Shown piece after piece: positions 1 through 6,762 of a stretch of DNA of 12,886 nucleotides; the first letter of the stretch is position 1; every line of letters begins with the position of its first letter. This DNA is from JAZDLO01 sp043801935 (GTDB lineage Bacteria > Actinomycetota > Thermoleophilia > RBG-16-64-13). Position numbers and translations under genes: made by a program. The notes beneath the pieces are model-generated. The model worked only from the letters and a program-made list of their open reading frames with translations. It made no database searches and was not told the origin of the DNA. Where the stretch lies: the NCBI GenBank assembly GCA_043801935.1, contig JAZDLO010000243.1:1-12886 (forward strand). The letters run 5' to 3'.

Positions 1-522
1 AGCCCGTTGCATGCTGCTGGGGATCTCCACGTCCTTGACCTCCACGATGCTGACCTTCACGCCCCATGGGTCGGTCTGCTCATCGATGATCTCCTGCAGG
101 CGGGTGTTGAGCTTGTCGCGCTCGGTGAGCAGATGATCGAGATCGGATTGGCCGAGGACGCTCCGCAGGGTGGTCTGCGCGATCTGCGAGGTGGCGGCGA
201 CGTAGTTCTGTATCTCCACCACCGACCGCGAGGGGTCGATGACCCGAAAGTAGACCACGGCGTTGACCTTGGCCGGCACGTTGTCCTTGGTGATCACCTC
301 TTGAGCCGGCACGTCCATGGTGATGGTCCGCAAGTCGACCCGTACCACCCGGTCCACGATCGGGATGATGAGGAAGATGCCCGGTCCCTTTGGCCCGGTG
401 AGCCGCCCGAGCCGAAAGATGACTCCCCGTTGGTACTCGGGAAACACCTTGATGGCCGATGACAAGATGATGATCAGCAAGACCACAACGACGACGATGA
501 CCGCTACTACGCTTGAATCCAT
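1..522 (-). CDS. Stomatin/slipin-like SPFH-domain membrane protein (C-terminus beyond window)
   Basis: The gene reads leftward from an ATG at 522 and is still open at base 1, so 174 N-terminal residues are visible. The protein starts with a Val/Leu/Ile-only membrane segment (about residues 5-21). It continues into a typical SPFH/prohibitin domain, with FPEYQRGVIFRLGR, then GPGIFLIIPIVDRV, then DVPAQEVITKDNV and the late RLQEIIDEQTDPWGVKV. This order is diagnostic of stomatin/slipin proteins, which oligomerise on the inner face of the membrane and organise microdomains or regulate partner proteases. A strong Shine-Dalgarno (AAGGAGAGG, plus-strand bases 525-533) fixes the start. It overlaps the stop of the upstream NfeD gene, so the two are probably translationally coupled. 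NfeD-slipin pairs are widespread, and slipins can be substrates or partners of the NfeD protease. The family call is secure; the specific role is inferred. Confidence 0.95.
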   Translation of the reverse strand, partial: MDSSVVAVIVVVVVLLIIILSSAIKVFPEYQRGVIFRLGRLTGPKGPGIFLIIPIVDRVVRVDLRTITMDVPAQEVITKDNVPAKVNAVVYFRVIDPSRSVVEIQNYVAATSQIAQTTLRSVLGQSDLDHLLTERDKLNTRLQEIIDEQTDPWGVKVSIVEVKDVEIPSSMQRA

Positions 523-531
523 AACCTCTCC

Positions 532-2025
532 TTACATCTTCTGGGCTTGTTCCTCCTGGGAATCAGCATCAGACCCGCTGAGCCGGACGACCAATGTGAG
601 TCCCTCGGTTCTTAGTACCTCTATGGGCTGGTCTTTAAGCAGGTCGCCTCCTTCGGCCCTTGCTCTCCAGGTCTCGCCGTGCAGCCGCACCTGCCCCTGA
701 GGGCTGAGGGGCGAGAGGGCCACGCCGGTGGCCCCCACCAGGCCCTCGATGCCTGTAGTCGGCCGGCGACGTCTGGCCTTGGTCACCGCCCGGATCACGA
801 ACAGGGAGAGAACGAGCGCCACCACCCCGACGATCACTAAGGCCGGCCAACTCACGCGGAGAAACGGAGCAGGCGAGTCGAAAAGCAGCAACCCTCCCGC
901 GATGAGCGCAGCAGTCCCACCGATCCCTAGGACGCCCCCGCTCGCGACGAGGAGCTCGGCGACGTACAGGATCATGGCCAGCACCACCAGGGCGATCCCC
1001 ACCAGACTCACTGGGAGTACCTGGAGGGAATAGAAGGCGAAGAGCAAGGCGATGACTCCGGCGATCCCCGAGGCGCCGATGCCAGGGCTGGAGAACTCCA
1101 GGATGATCCCGAGGACGCCCAGACTGAGGAGGATATACGCGATATCCGGGCTGGAGATGACATGGAGCAGGCGTTCGATCCAGCCCATCTTGACCTCGAC
1201 CACGGGAGCTCCTGCCGTTTGGATGGTAAGGCCTTTCGGGGTGGTCACATAGCCGTCGAGGGCTTGGAGGAGCGCTGGCAGGTCGGCGGCCACGAATTCG
1301 ATGACGTTCTGCTGCAGGGCCTCCTCGGCCGGCAGCGAGACCGACTCGCGCACCGCCCGCTCGGCCCACATAGCGTTTCGCCCATGCGTTGTCGCCAAGC
1401 CGGAGATGTAGGCAGCGGCATCGTTGGTCACCTTGGCCTTCATGACCTCATCCATCTCGCCGCCGAGCGCCACGGGGGTGGCCGCCCCCAGATTGGTCTG
1501 GGGCGCCATCGCCGCCACGTCGGAGCCCATGAGGATGTAGAGACCGGCCGAGGCAGCTCGAGCGCCCTGTGGGTAGACATATAAGACGATGGGGATGGGA
1601 GAATCGATCTCCGCCTGGATGATGTCGCGCATGGAACTATCGAGACCGCCGGGAGTGTCGATCTGGACGATAAGCGCCGCCGCCTGGGCGTCGGCCGCGC
1701 GCTTCATAGTCTCTATCAGGTAGCCCGACAGAGCCGGATCGATGATGCCCTTGACCCGGGTGACCCAGACGGGGGCGGACCCCGTGGTCGACTGCGGCTG
1801 CACCGCCGCCCCCGCCGCGGCCGCGCGGTCGGGCGCTGGCGCTGCCAGCACCACCAGCGCCACAAGCGTGGCTACTAGGAGGGACACGAGCATCGGTAAG
1901 ATCGTCGCCGGCCGGGGCAAGGCGGCGGCTACAGAGCGCGCGCGTAAACGGCGCGCCGCCCGAGTCGGCATACTAGGAGCCGGCGTCGCCCGGCCCCGCG
2001 CTCCATGCTGGCGCCGCCGGCTCAC
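532..2025 (-). CDS. NfeD family membrane-bound ClpP-class serine protease (long form)
   Basis: This is a full-length NfeD of 497 aa with three parts. An Arg-rich start and a hydrophobic segment (about 45-62) look like a signal peptide or anchor. A ClpP/SppA-like protease domain (about 86-260) carries QIDTPGG, the catalytic Ser159 in RAASAGLYI and a likely general-base Lys198 in KAKVTNDAAAY. Four or five membrane helices follow (about 293-413), then a soluble NfeDC OB-fold (about 425-482). Characterised archaeal homologues are Ser-Lys dyad proteases that cleave the C-terminus of their stomatin partner, and the next gene is that partner, 9 nt away. The GTG at 2025 is the longest in-frame start but lacks a clear Shine-Dalgarno. 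The ATG at 1971 (residue 19) gives a more usual signal peptide and is a credible alternative. Family assignment is firm. Confidence 0.95.
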   Translation of the reverse strand: MSRRRQHGARGRATPAPSMPTRAARRLRARSVAAALPRPATILPMLVSLLVATLVALVVLAAPAPDRAAAAGAAVQPQSTTGSAPVWVTRVKGIIDPALSGYLIETMKRAADAQAAALIVQIDTPGGLDSSMRDIIQAEIDSPIPIVLYVYPQGARAASAGLYILMGSDVAAMAPQTNLGAATPVALGGEMDEVMKAKVTNDAAAYISGLATTHGRNAMWAERAVRESVSLPAEEALQQNVIEFVAADLPALLQALDGYVTTPKGLTIQTAGAPVVEVKMGWIERLLHVISSPDIAYILLSLGVLGIILEFSSPGIGASGIAGVIALLFAFYSLQVLPVSLVGIALVVLAMILYVAELLVASGGVLGIGGTAALIAGGLLLFDSPAPFLRVSWPALVIVGVVALVLSLFVIRAVTKARRRRPTTGIEGLVGATGVALSPLSPQGQVRLHGETWRARAEGGDLLKDQPIEVLRTEGLTLVVRLSGSDADSQEEQAQKM

Positions 2026-2074
2026 GGCGCGCCGCCGTCCATCCTGGGGCGGCCCGGCTCGGGACCGATCAGGG

Positions 2075-2812
2075 TCACGATGATCCTCGGCGCGTCCAAG
2101 CCGCCGGGCTTGGGGTGGGGTCCTGACGCAGGATGCGCCGCACCGCTGCCTCCACCTGGGAGATCAGCGACAAGAGGCCGCGCAGGTCGGCGCGCATGAG
2201 GAACAGATTCCCGTCGTCGTACACCCGCTGGAAGCCATTGGCCTCGAGGAACTCGAGAGAGAAGAACTCGCACCGGTCACCGTTCTGGTGGCCACCGGTA
2301 AGACTGGCGACGGCATATACCTCTTGCGTGTCTCGCTCTTTGAGTTGGGCCAAGGCCTTGTGAAGCAAGCGCTTCGCCTGCGAGCGGCCACGGTTTGCCT
2401 CCGACCTGAGGCAGAAGAGCAGCACCGCGCCGAGAGGGAGCGGGGGGAAAGGCAGATCCCGCAACCGGGGCACGGCCGTAGCCGGGGCATAGTTGATAGA
2501 CGCGACGATGACAGGGGGCGGCGATTGACCGTCCGAAACGGCTGGAGCGCCTGCTGTGGCGCTCCCTTCCGGGGTGCTCACGGCTGGGATGTCGCTCGTC
2601 GAGCCGGCGCGCGGCGCCGGGCCATTACCCGCGAGAAGAAGCCCGGTACTTCCCCAGGTGGGTTCCAAGCCCACCATCCATTGGCGGCGCTGCTCGCCGG
2701 CAACCTCCGCGTCTCTCGGGCCGCCGCCCGTCGTCTGCCACCACGCGCACGCGCCACAGGCGACCGGCAGTAGTCCCAGTCGGAAAGCGCAGAGGGTAAG
2801 GTAGTCGGGCAC
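2075..2812 (-). CDS. GNAT-family acetyltransferase with N-terminal Cys-Cys-Trp motif and inserted linker
   Basis: The 245-aa product resembles a GNAT subgroup that begins with two closely spaced cysteines before tryptophan; here VACGACAWW has Cys19, Cys22 and Trp24-25. A WMVGLEPTWGSTGLLL segment follows, then a beta strand (VASINYAP, 103-110), PRLRDLPFPPLPLGAVLLFCL (partly 115-135) and the acetyl-CoA loop RGRSQAKRLL (141-150). The end is GFQRVYDDGNLFLMRADLRG. The loop has Ser144 where the family normally has a conserved Gly. A Ser/Pro/Ala-rich stretch at about 62-100 appears inserted between core beta strands. The start is GTG, chosen because AAAGGAGG (plus-strand bases 2821-2828) lies 8 nt upstream inside the end of the Asp23 gene. 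The gap to that gene is 3 nt, so coupling is likely. The substrate is unknown. The GNAT call rests on motif recall, not a search. Confidence 0.75.
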   Translation of the reverse strand: MPDYLTLCAFRLGLLPVACGACAWWQTTGGGPRDAEVAGEQRRQWMVGLEPTWGSTGLLLAGNGPAPRAGSTSDIPAVSTPEGSATAGAPAVSDGQSPPPVIVASINYAPATAVPRLRDLPFPPLPLGAVLLFCLRSEANRGRSQAKRLLHKALAQLKERDTQEVYAVASLTGGHQNGDRCEFFSLEFLEANGFQRVYDDGNLFLMRADLRGLLSLISQVEAAVRRILRQDPTPSPAAWTRRGSS

Positions 2813-2815
2813 GCC

Positions 2816-3235
2816 CTAGCCCTCCTTTGGAGTACCGACCTCCGCCGGTCCGGCGATCTCGTCTACGAACAGGGTGACGGTCCTCAGGTCGAGATCAAGA
2901 AGGGCCGACACTCTTTGGCGCACAGCCTCTTCTACGTCGCGGGCCAACTCCGGTATGACTACTCCCCAGGCGACCCGCGCGTGGATCTCCACGTCGACCG
3001 ATCCTGGTTGGGCGTCCCTGATCACCACACCTCCGGTGTGCATCTCGCGCACCCGGGAGGACAACCCTTTCCACGCAGAGGAATGCAACTCCACGATGCC
3101 ATGGACAGACCGAGCAGCATCGGCCACATACCTGGCTACCACCTCGTGGGAGAGCGAGGGTCTGGCTTCATCACCGAACGGAGTCGGGCTGACCGGCAGG
3201 TCTCCGGTTAGCGGCTCATCCTGCATCTGAGTCAT
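2816..3235 (-). CDS. Asp23/Gls24 family envelope stress protein
   Basis: This 139-aa protein has the compact Asp23/Gls24 fold across about residues 27-128. Visible landmarks are LSHEVVARYVADAARSVHGI, a central GGVVIRD, then VDVEIHARVAWGVVIPELA and an amphipathic helix ending in LRTVTLFVDEI. Family members lie at the membrane, anchored through partners such as AmaP, and are induced by alkaline or cell-wall stress. No AmaP-like partner is visible here. Instead the gene sits between a metallophosphoesterase and a GNAT/NfeD/slipin cluster, which fits an envelope role. The ATG at 3235 is preceded by AGGGGGCG as a plausible ribosome binding site; an ATG three codons later is possible. The acidic, Pro-containing N-terminus is probably disordered. 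Confidence 0.9.
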   Translation of the reverse strand: MTQMQDEPLTGDLPVSPTPFGDEARPSLSHEVVARYVADAARSVHGIVELHSSAWKGLSSRVREMHTGGVVIRDAQPGSVDVEIHARVAWGVVIPELARDVEEAVRQRVSALLDLDLRTVTLFVDEIAGPAEVGTPKEG

Positions 3236-3244
3236 GGGCGCCCC

Positions 3245-3291
3245 CTGTTCAAGTTTGTTGCTCGGTGCCGCTCACTACTCTGTGCAAGTTT
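3245..3291. repeat. Direct repeat pair CTGTKCAAGTTT in the phosphoesterase-Asp23 gap
   Basis: Two 12-mers, CTGTTCAAGTTT (3245-3256) and CTGTGCAAGTTT (3280-3291), differ at one base and start 35 bp apart. They fill most of the 54-nt gap before the Asp23 gene, and the second copy overlaps the last base pairs of the phosphoesterase stop codon. The patch is AT-richer than its surroundings. It could be a paired operator for an internal promoter of the Asp23 operon or a small local duplication. The sequence alone cannot decide. Confidence 0.4.
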
Positions 3292-4300
3292 ATACCAATC
3301 GCCACAGAGTCGCCTCCGGCCTGGTCAGCAAGCGGAACGGCACGAAGCTAGTGCCGATACCGCGCGAGACGACAATGAGGCCTTCACCCCAGGCATACAC
3401 CCCGCCCAGGTACTCGCTCTCCTCGCGGTTGAGGGGAGTCAAACCGCTTCGACCGGGCAGGCGCAGCTGCCCGCCGTGGGTGTGCCCGGCGAACGCCAGC
3501 GGGAAGAGCCGGGCGAGAGGGGATCCTGGGGCGGGGGGCTCGTGGATGAGCAGGACGGCGAAGCTGCGTTCCCCGCCCGCCCCCGAGGAAGCGGTAACGG
3601 TCGGTGCGGCCATCTGGCCCGGCCCCGGGTCCGCCGGCGCGCATAGAGCGGCTTGCGCCCGGGCATCGCCGAGCAGCCCGAATCCTCCACTCGGGTAGTC
3701 GGCGCCACAGAGAACGAGATGGGAGCCCTCACGGGGGGGCAAAGCGATACATCGGTCGCGCAGGAGCGTGACGCCCGCCCGTTCCCAGAGGGCGTTCGTG
3801 TCCCGGGGATGCGCCAACGGGCCCTTGCCTATCCCATACTCGTGATTGCCGGTGACCGCGAAGATCCCCAATGTCGGCTGCAACTGTGTGAGCATCTTCA
3901 GGCAGGCGGCGCTACGGTCTGGATCGCCGAGCACATCTCCGGTGAGGAATACGAGATCGGGCGCGAGAGGAACGGCCCAGCGCACGACCTTCTCCAGGCT
4001 GCGTTCATTCGTCGGGAAGACGCCGGCATGCACATCGGAGAGGTGGAGGATGCTCAGGCCCGACCACTCGGACGGGAGGCCGGGAACCGCAAGGACGGCT
4101 TGACGGCACCTGACCCATTGAGCCTCAAAGGCCATGTAGGCGGCCGCGGCGCCGACAGCGGCTGCCCCCAAGCCCAGCAGACGCAAAGCGGCCCGCGGTG
4201 CGGGTGCCGCGCCGCCGGGCCGTCGGCCCGGCGCCTTATGGTCATTGGAGTGGCTGCGGTGGCTGGTCACGCAGGGTATGGTAACGCGACTTGGAGACAT
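3290..4300 (-). CDS. Membrane-anchored calcineurin-like metallophosphoesterase (YkuE/YaeI type)
   Basis: All metal-ligand motifs of the calcineurin-like superfamily are present, numbered from the ATG at 4300 (336 aa). They are LSDVHAG (Asp89, His91), LTGDVLGD (Asp122), TGNHEYG (Asn152, His153), LLIHEP (His253) and AGHTHGGQ (His273, His275). A single N-terminal helix (about 38-56), after a basic, Pro-rich cytoplasmic tail, suggests anchoring with the catalytic domain outside. The order and the closing NREESEYLGGVYAWGEG and RGIGTSFVPFRL segments match YkuE/YaeI enzymes, which act on UDP-linked lipid A precursors or related envelope substrates in some bacteria. The substrate here is unknown. A Gln/Ala/Pro-rich insert (about 214-245) is atypical. 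The start is uncertain: an in-frame ATG at 4333 and GTG at 4270 also exist, and 4300 is favoured by a -10-like element. It is probably the first gene of the leftward operon. Confidence 0.92.
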   Translation of the reverse strand: MSPSRVTIPCVTSHRSHSNDHKAPGRRPGGAAPAPRAALRLLGLGAAAVGAAAAYMAFEAQWVRCRQAVLAVPGLPSEWSGLSILHLSDVHAGVFPTNERSLEKVVRWAVPLAPDLVFLTGDVLGDPDRSAACLKMLTQLQPTLGIFAVTGNHEYGIGKGPLAHPRDTNALWERAGVTLLRDRCIALPPREGSHLVLCGADYPSGGFGLLGDARAQAALCAPADPGPGQMAAPTVTASSGAGGERSFAVLLIHEPPAPGSPLARLFPLAFAGHTHGGQLRLPGRSGLTPLNREESEYLGGVYAWGEGLIVVSRGIGTSFVPFRLLTRPEATLWRLV

Positions 4301-4313
4301 GAGTGGTATGTTA
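4298..4313 (-). promoter_or_regulatory. Possible -10 element for leaderless phosphoesterase transcript
   Basis: On the minus strand TAACAT (plus-strand 4308-4313) sits 7 nt before the ATG at 4300, and there is no Shine-Dalgarno for that ATG. This geometry fits transcription starting at or next to the start codon. No good -35 is visible at 17-18 bp, so the call is weak. The CATG at 4298-4301 also contains a possible plus-strand ATG for the divergent phosphatase gene. Confidence 0.3.
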
Positions 4314-4379
4314 TGCGCCGACATGGCCCGCATTCCTATCCCACCCGAAGCTCATGCCCGCGTGCACCGGCCTCTGCCC

Positions 4380-5243
4380 ATGGATGAGGAGCGTTGGCTA
4401 TCGTGTGCGACCGACATGGCGGCCGCAGGCAAGGAGGCCGCGCAGCCGCTCTACGGAAGGGCCTCGGGCCGCGTCGTTATCGGGCAAGGGGCTGGGGGCG
4501 ATAGCACCATGGAGATCGATCGCGCCTGCGAGGAAGCGATACACGAGGTGCTGAGAGCCAAGGCGCCTTTCCCCCATCGACTGATATCGGAGGAGTCCGG
4601 CATCAGCGGTCCCGTGGATGCTCCCTGGCGGGTGGTGGTCGATCCATTGGACGGGAGTCTCAACGCGAAGCGTGGCCTCGAGCCATTCGGAACCTCCATT
4701 GCCGTGGCCGACGGCGCGACCTTGGGAGACGTGCGGGTGGGCTACATCGAGGACTTCCTTAGACCCCACACTTTTAGCGCCATCAAAGGGTCTGGGTTGA
4801 TCGCGGCAGGTGCGCCGGGAGAGAAGACCGATCCCCACCGTTTCGAGCTCGATCTCGTGGAGATCGTCCTACTGGAGGCCGGCCGGCCGGACAGGCATCG
4901 TTTCCAATATCATGACCTGAGCGCCATGGGCGCGGTGGGGCGGAGCAGGGACATGCGTATTCGTCAGATCGGCTCGTTGGCCCTTTCGTTATGTTACGTA
5001 GCCGTGGGCGTCGCCGACATTCTGGTGGCGGCCGTCCGCTCGCGGTCGGTGGATCTCGCTGCCGGCCTCCTCATCCTTTCTGAGGCTGGCGGCGCCGCCG
5101 CCACTCTTGCCGGCGAAGACGTCCTGGCTCAGCCTCTCGACCTCGAGAAGCGATGCGCGTTCGTCGCCTGGCGAGCCGGCCTCGACGGCACCGAGATCGT
5201 TGCGCGCGCCCGGGGGCTGCGGGAGGCCTTAACCCACGCCTAA
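4380..5243 (+). CDS. Inositol monophosphatase / fructose-1,6-bisphosphatase family phosphatase (archaeal-like)
   Basis: The protein (287 aa from this ATG) carries the FIG-superfamily metal site. It shows an acidic LISEESG, the core DPLDGSLNAKRG with its Asp-x-x-Asp-Gly-Ser ligands, and the C-terminal SVDLAAGLLILSEAGG, where Val replaces the usual Trp of WDxAAG. DPLDGSLNA followed by EPFGTSIAVA resembles the dual IMPase/FBPase enzymes of archaea and some bacteria more than SuhB. Candidate substrates are inositol phosphates, for phosphatidylinositol or glycolipid synthesis, or fructose bisphosphate. The frame is open from 4245, with other ATGs at 4299, 4308 and 4323. I chose 4380 because family similarity begins at MDEERW and this avoids overlapping the divergent phosphoesterase. 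A GGAG at 4293-4296 could instead serve the ATG at 4308. The 3' end overlaps the convergent HEAT-protein gene by 15 bp. Confidence 0.88.
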   Translation: MDEERWLSCATDMAAAGKEAAQPLYGRASGRVVIGQGAGGDSTMEIDRACEEAIHEVLRAKAPFPHRLISEESGISGPVDAPWRVVVDPLDGSLNAKRGLEPFGTSIAVADGATLGDVRVGYIEDFLRPHTFSAIKGSGLIAAGAPGEKTDPHRFELDLVEIVLLEAGRPDRHRFQYHDLSAMGAVGRSRDMRIRQIGSLALSLCYVAVGVADILVAAVRSRSVDLAAGLLILSEAGGAAATLAGEDVLAQPLDLEKRCAFVAWRAGLDGTEIVARARGLREALTHA

Positions 5244-6548
5244 GAGCCTGTCGGCGGCCTCCAAAGCATATAACTGGACCTCCGGACTCGGGTCGTCGAG
5301 ACAGCGGCGGAGGACATCCAGCGCCGAAGGGTTGCCCACGTGCTCGAGCGTGTCGATGACCGCCTTCTTCAGGTCGGGATCATCGGTGGCTACGAACACC
5401 TGTGAAAGCTGAGCCGGTTCCAAGAAGACCAGCATGTCCGCGCGCTGAACGGCGGGAAGGGCCATGAGGTCGTCAGCGGTCTTGATCCTCAGGTGCAGGC
5501 TGGAGAGCGAATCCTCGGGCGTCTGAGCGGGGGCGATCAGACCCTCAGACTCCGAGGGCTTCTCGGGCTGCACTTCCCCTGCGGAAGCCTCTTCGTCAGG
5601 CCAGGCTGGGATCTCTTCGTGAGGCTGCGGCTCGCTCGCCTCCCACCCCTCCACTTCTTCCGTCCAGAACGAAGGTTCGCCGGGGTCGGCAGCGGGCGGT
5701 ACGGCGATCTCCTCGTCCGCGAGTCCGTCTCCCGACGCTTCCGCCGCAGCCTTCGAGGGCTCTGTGGCCTCGAGAACCGGGCTGACGTCAGCTGCATCGA
5801 TGGGCGCCGGCGCGGCAGCGGCGTCAGCGGCTGCGGCGACGGCTCCTGGAGCGATCGTGTCACCGGCCCCGACCTCCACAAGTCCGGCAGTCTCGAGCGG
5901 CACCGAGGCCGCCGCATCGGCGGGCGCCTCCGTCGTCGGGCCGGTGTGGGCGTCCCCGGCCGTGGCCTTGAGCTGGAGGTCCGCAGCGTGCTCCTTGATC
6001 CGGGCGAGGCGCATGCGGGCGTGCTCGCCGCTCTTGTGGTCCTTGGGGAGCACCGTCTTATCGGCCTCTTCAAGGATCTTCTCCGGCCGGAAGACCTCTA
6101 ACCGCTTGGTGTCCTCGCTCGTGAGGTCTCCCCATCCTAGGAGGATATCCGCGATCACGGAGTGCAGCGGGTCGTCGAACGAGGCCATGCCTCCTCGAAG
6201 CCCCGTCAGGCTGGTGACGGCCAGAGCCTCTGCAGCGACAGCAGGGGCTGACAAAGCCGCGGACGCGGCCGCTGGCATCTCGGCCGGGGGCATCGCGGAC
6301 ACGATCGGCGCTTCAGCCGCCGGCGTAAGCGGCACGGTCGCCGGCTCCGTCGCCGGCTTCGGCTCAGGTCTTAGCGTCGGTGCTCGAGCCGGTTCCGGCA
6401 TCGTCGGCCGCTCGGTAGACCGAGCCACAGAAGGAGACGCACCTCGACGCTTGCGCATCATGATGACGAGGAGCAGTAGCAGAAGCAGCACGACCACGAT
6501 GATGGCCGGTAGAATGTAGGGGTTCCCAAATAGCTCTGGCATCGCCAT
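5229..6548 (-). CDS. Membrane-anchored Ala/Pro-rich protein with C-terminal HEAT-repeat module
   Basis: I do not recognise a named family for the whole protein (439 aa). A nearly pure Ile/Val/Leu membrane helix (about 13-31) is followed by MMRKRRG, a stop-transfer signal that would place the rest in the cytoplasm. Next come a Pro/Ala/Glu-rich linker, a probably folded charged helical block (about 122-190, with FDDPLHSVIADILLGWGDL), and a second long Ala/acidic linker. That linker contains Trp-acid motifs such as FWTEEVEGWE and IPAWPDEE. The last 50 residues look like HEAT repeats (DDPDLKKAVIDTLEHVG, then DDPSPEVQLYALEAADRLL), a protein-protein interaction fold. The overall look is of a cytoplasmic scaffold or tether. 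The start at 6548 follows AAGAAGGGTGG; the ATG at 6542 is an alternative. It diverges from the PHP phosphatase gene. Confidence 0.85.
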   Translation of the reverse strand: MAMPELFGNPYILPAIIVVVLLLLLLLVIMMRKRRGASPSVARSTERPTMPEPARAPTLRPEPKPATEPATVPLTPAAEAPIVSAMPPAEMPAAASAALSAPAVAAEALAVTSLTGLRGGMASFDDPLHSVIADILLGWGDLTSEDTKRLEVFRPEKILEEADKTVLPKDHKSGEHARMRLARIKEHAADLQLKATAGDAHTGPTTEAPADAAASVPLETAGLVEVGAGDTIAPGAVAAAADAAAAPAPIDAADVSPVLEATEPSKAAAEASGDGLADEEIAVPPAADPGEPSFWTEEVEGWEASEPQPHEEIPAWPDEEASAGEVQPEKPSESEGLIAPAQTPEDSLSSLHLRIKTADDLMALPAVQRADMLVFLEPAQLSQVFVATDDPDLKKAVIDTLEHVGNPSALDVLRRCLDDPSPEVQLYALEAADRLLGVG

Positions 6549-6557
6549 CCACCCTTC

Positions 6558-6592
6558 TTGAAGCTCCGCACAGCACATCCATATATACTATC
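6558..6592 (+). promoter_or_regulatory. AT-rich promoter-like patch in the divergent intergenic region
   Basis: TTGAAG (6558-6563) and TATATA (6582-6587), spaced by 18 bp, form a sigma-70-like plus-strand promoter in otherwise very GC-rich DNA. It would give the PHP phosphatase gene a leader of about 155 nt. The same AT patch read on the minus strand (TAGTATATAT) could supply a -10 for the HEAT-protein gene, about 35 nt upstream of its start. Neither direction has a perfect -35. The rest of the 205-nt gap shows no ORF, terminator or RNA fold that I can support. Confidence 0.35.
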
Positions 6593-6738
6593 TTCCCACG
6601 AGGAACCCTGGCACAGGTGTGTCGGCCGGCGCTTCCGCCCCGAGTCGGGTGCGGGCAGGGATGATCGCGGGTCCCATGTATTTTTCGGCTGTAAGGGGCA
6701 ACTAGTTGAGGCCGGACCACTGAAAAGATCGCCAGATC

Positions 6739-6762
6739 TATGATCGACAATCGATGATCGAC
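6739..6762 (+). promoter_or_regulatory. Possible leaderless -10 and tandem ATGATCGAC repeat at the PHP phosphatase start
   Basis: TATGAT at 6739-6744 lies 9 nt before the ATG at 6754, and no Shine-Dalgarno precedes that ATG, so a leaderless transcript is plausible. The 9-mer ATGATCGAC occurs twice, at 6740-6748 and 6754-6762, 14 bp apart. The first copy overlaps the -10-like hexamer and opens a five-codon frame that ends at TGA (6755-6757), one base into the real start codon. No convincing -35 is seen. Confidence 0.35.

Noticed and set aside
2759..2812. Lipoprotein signal at the N-terminus of the GNAT protein (LPVAC)
   Set aside because: Proline sits at the -3 position and the flanking sequence matches the Cys-Cys-Trp GNAT N-terminus better than a lipobox.
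5764..6519. Long plus-strand open frame (251 codons) opposite the HEAT-protein gene
   Set aside because: Ala/Ser/Gly/Arg-rich antisense of a low-complexity GC-rich gene, with no domain and no start signal; the minus-strand reading has a membrane helix and HEAT repeats.
6600..6738. Riboswitch or structured leader before the PHP phosphatase gene
   Set aside because: Only short, non-diagnostic GC pairings are visible and no known conserved core could be matched.
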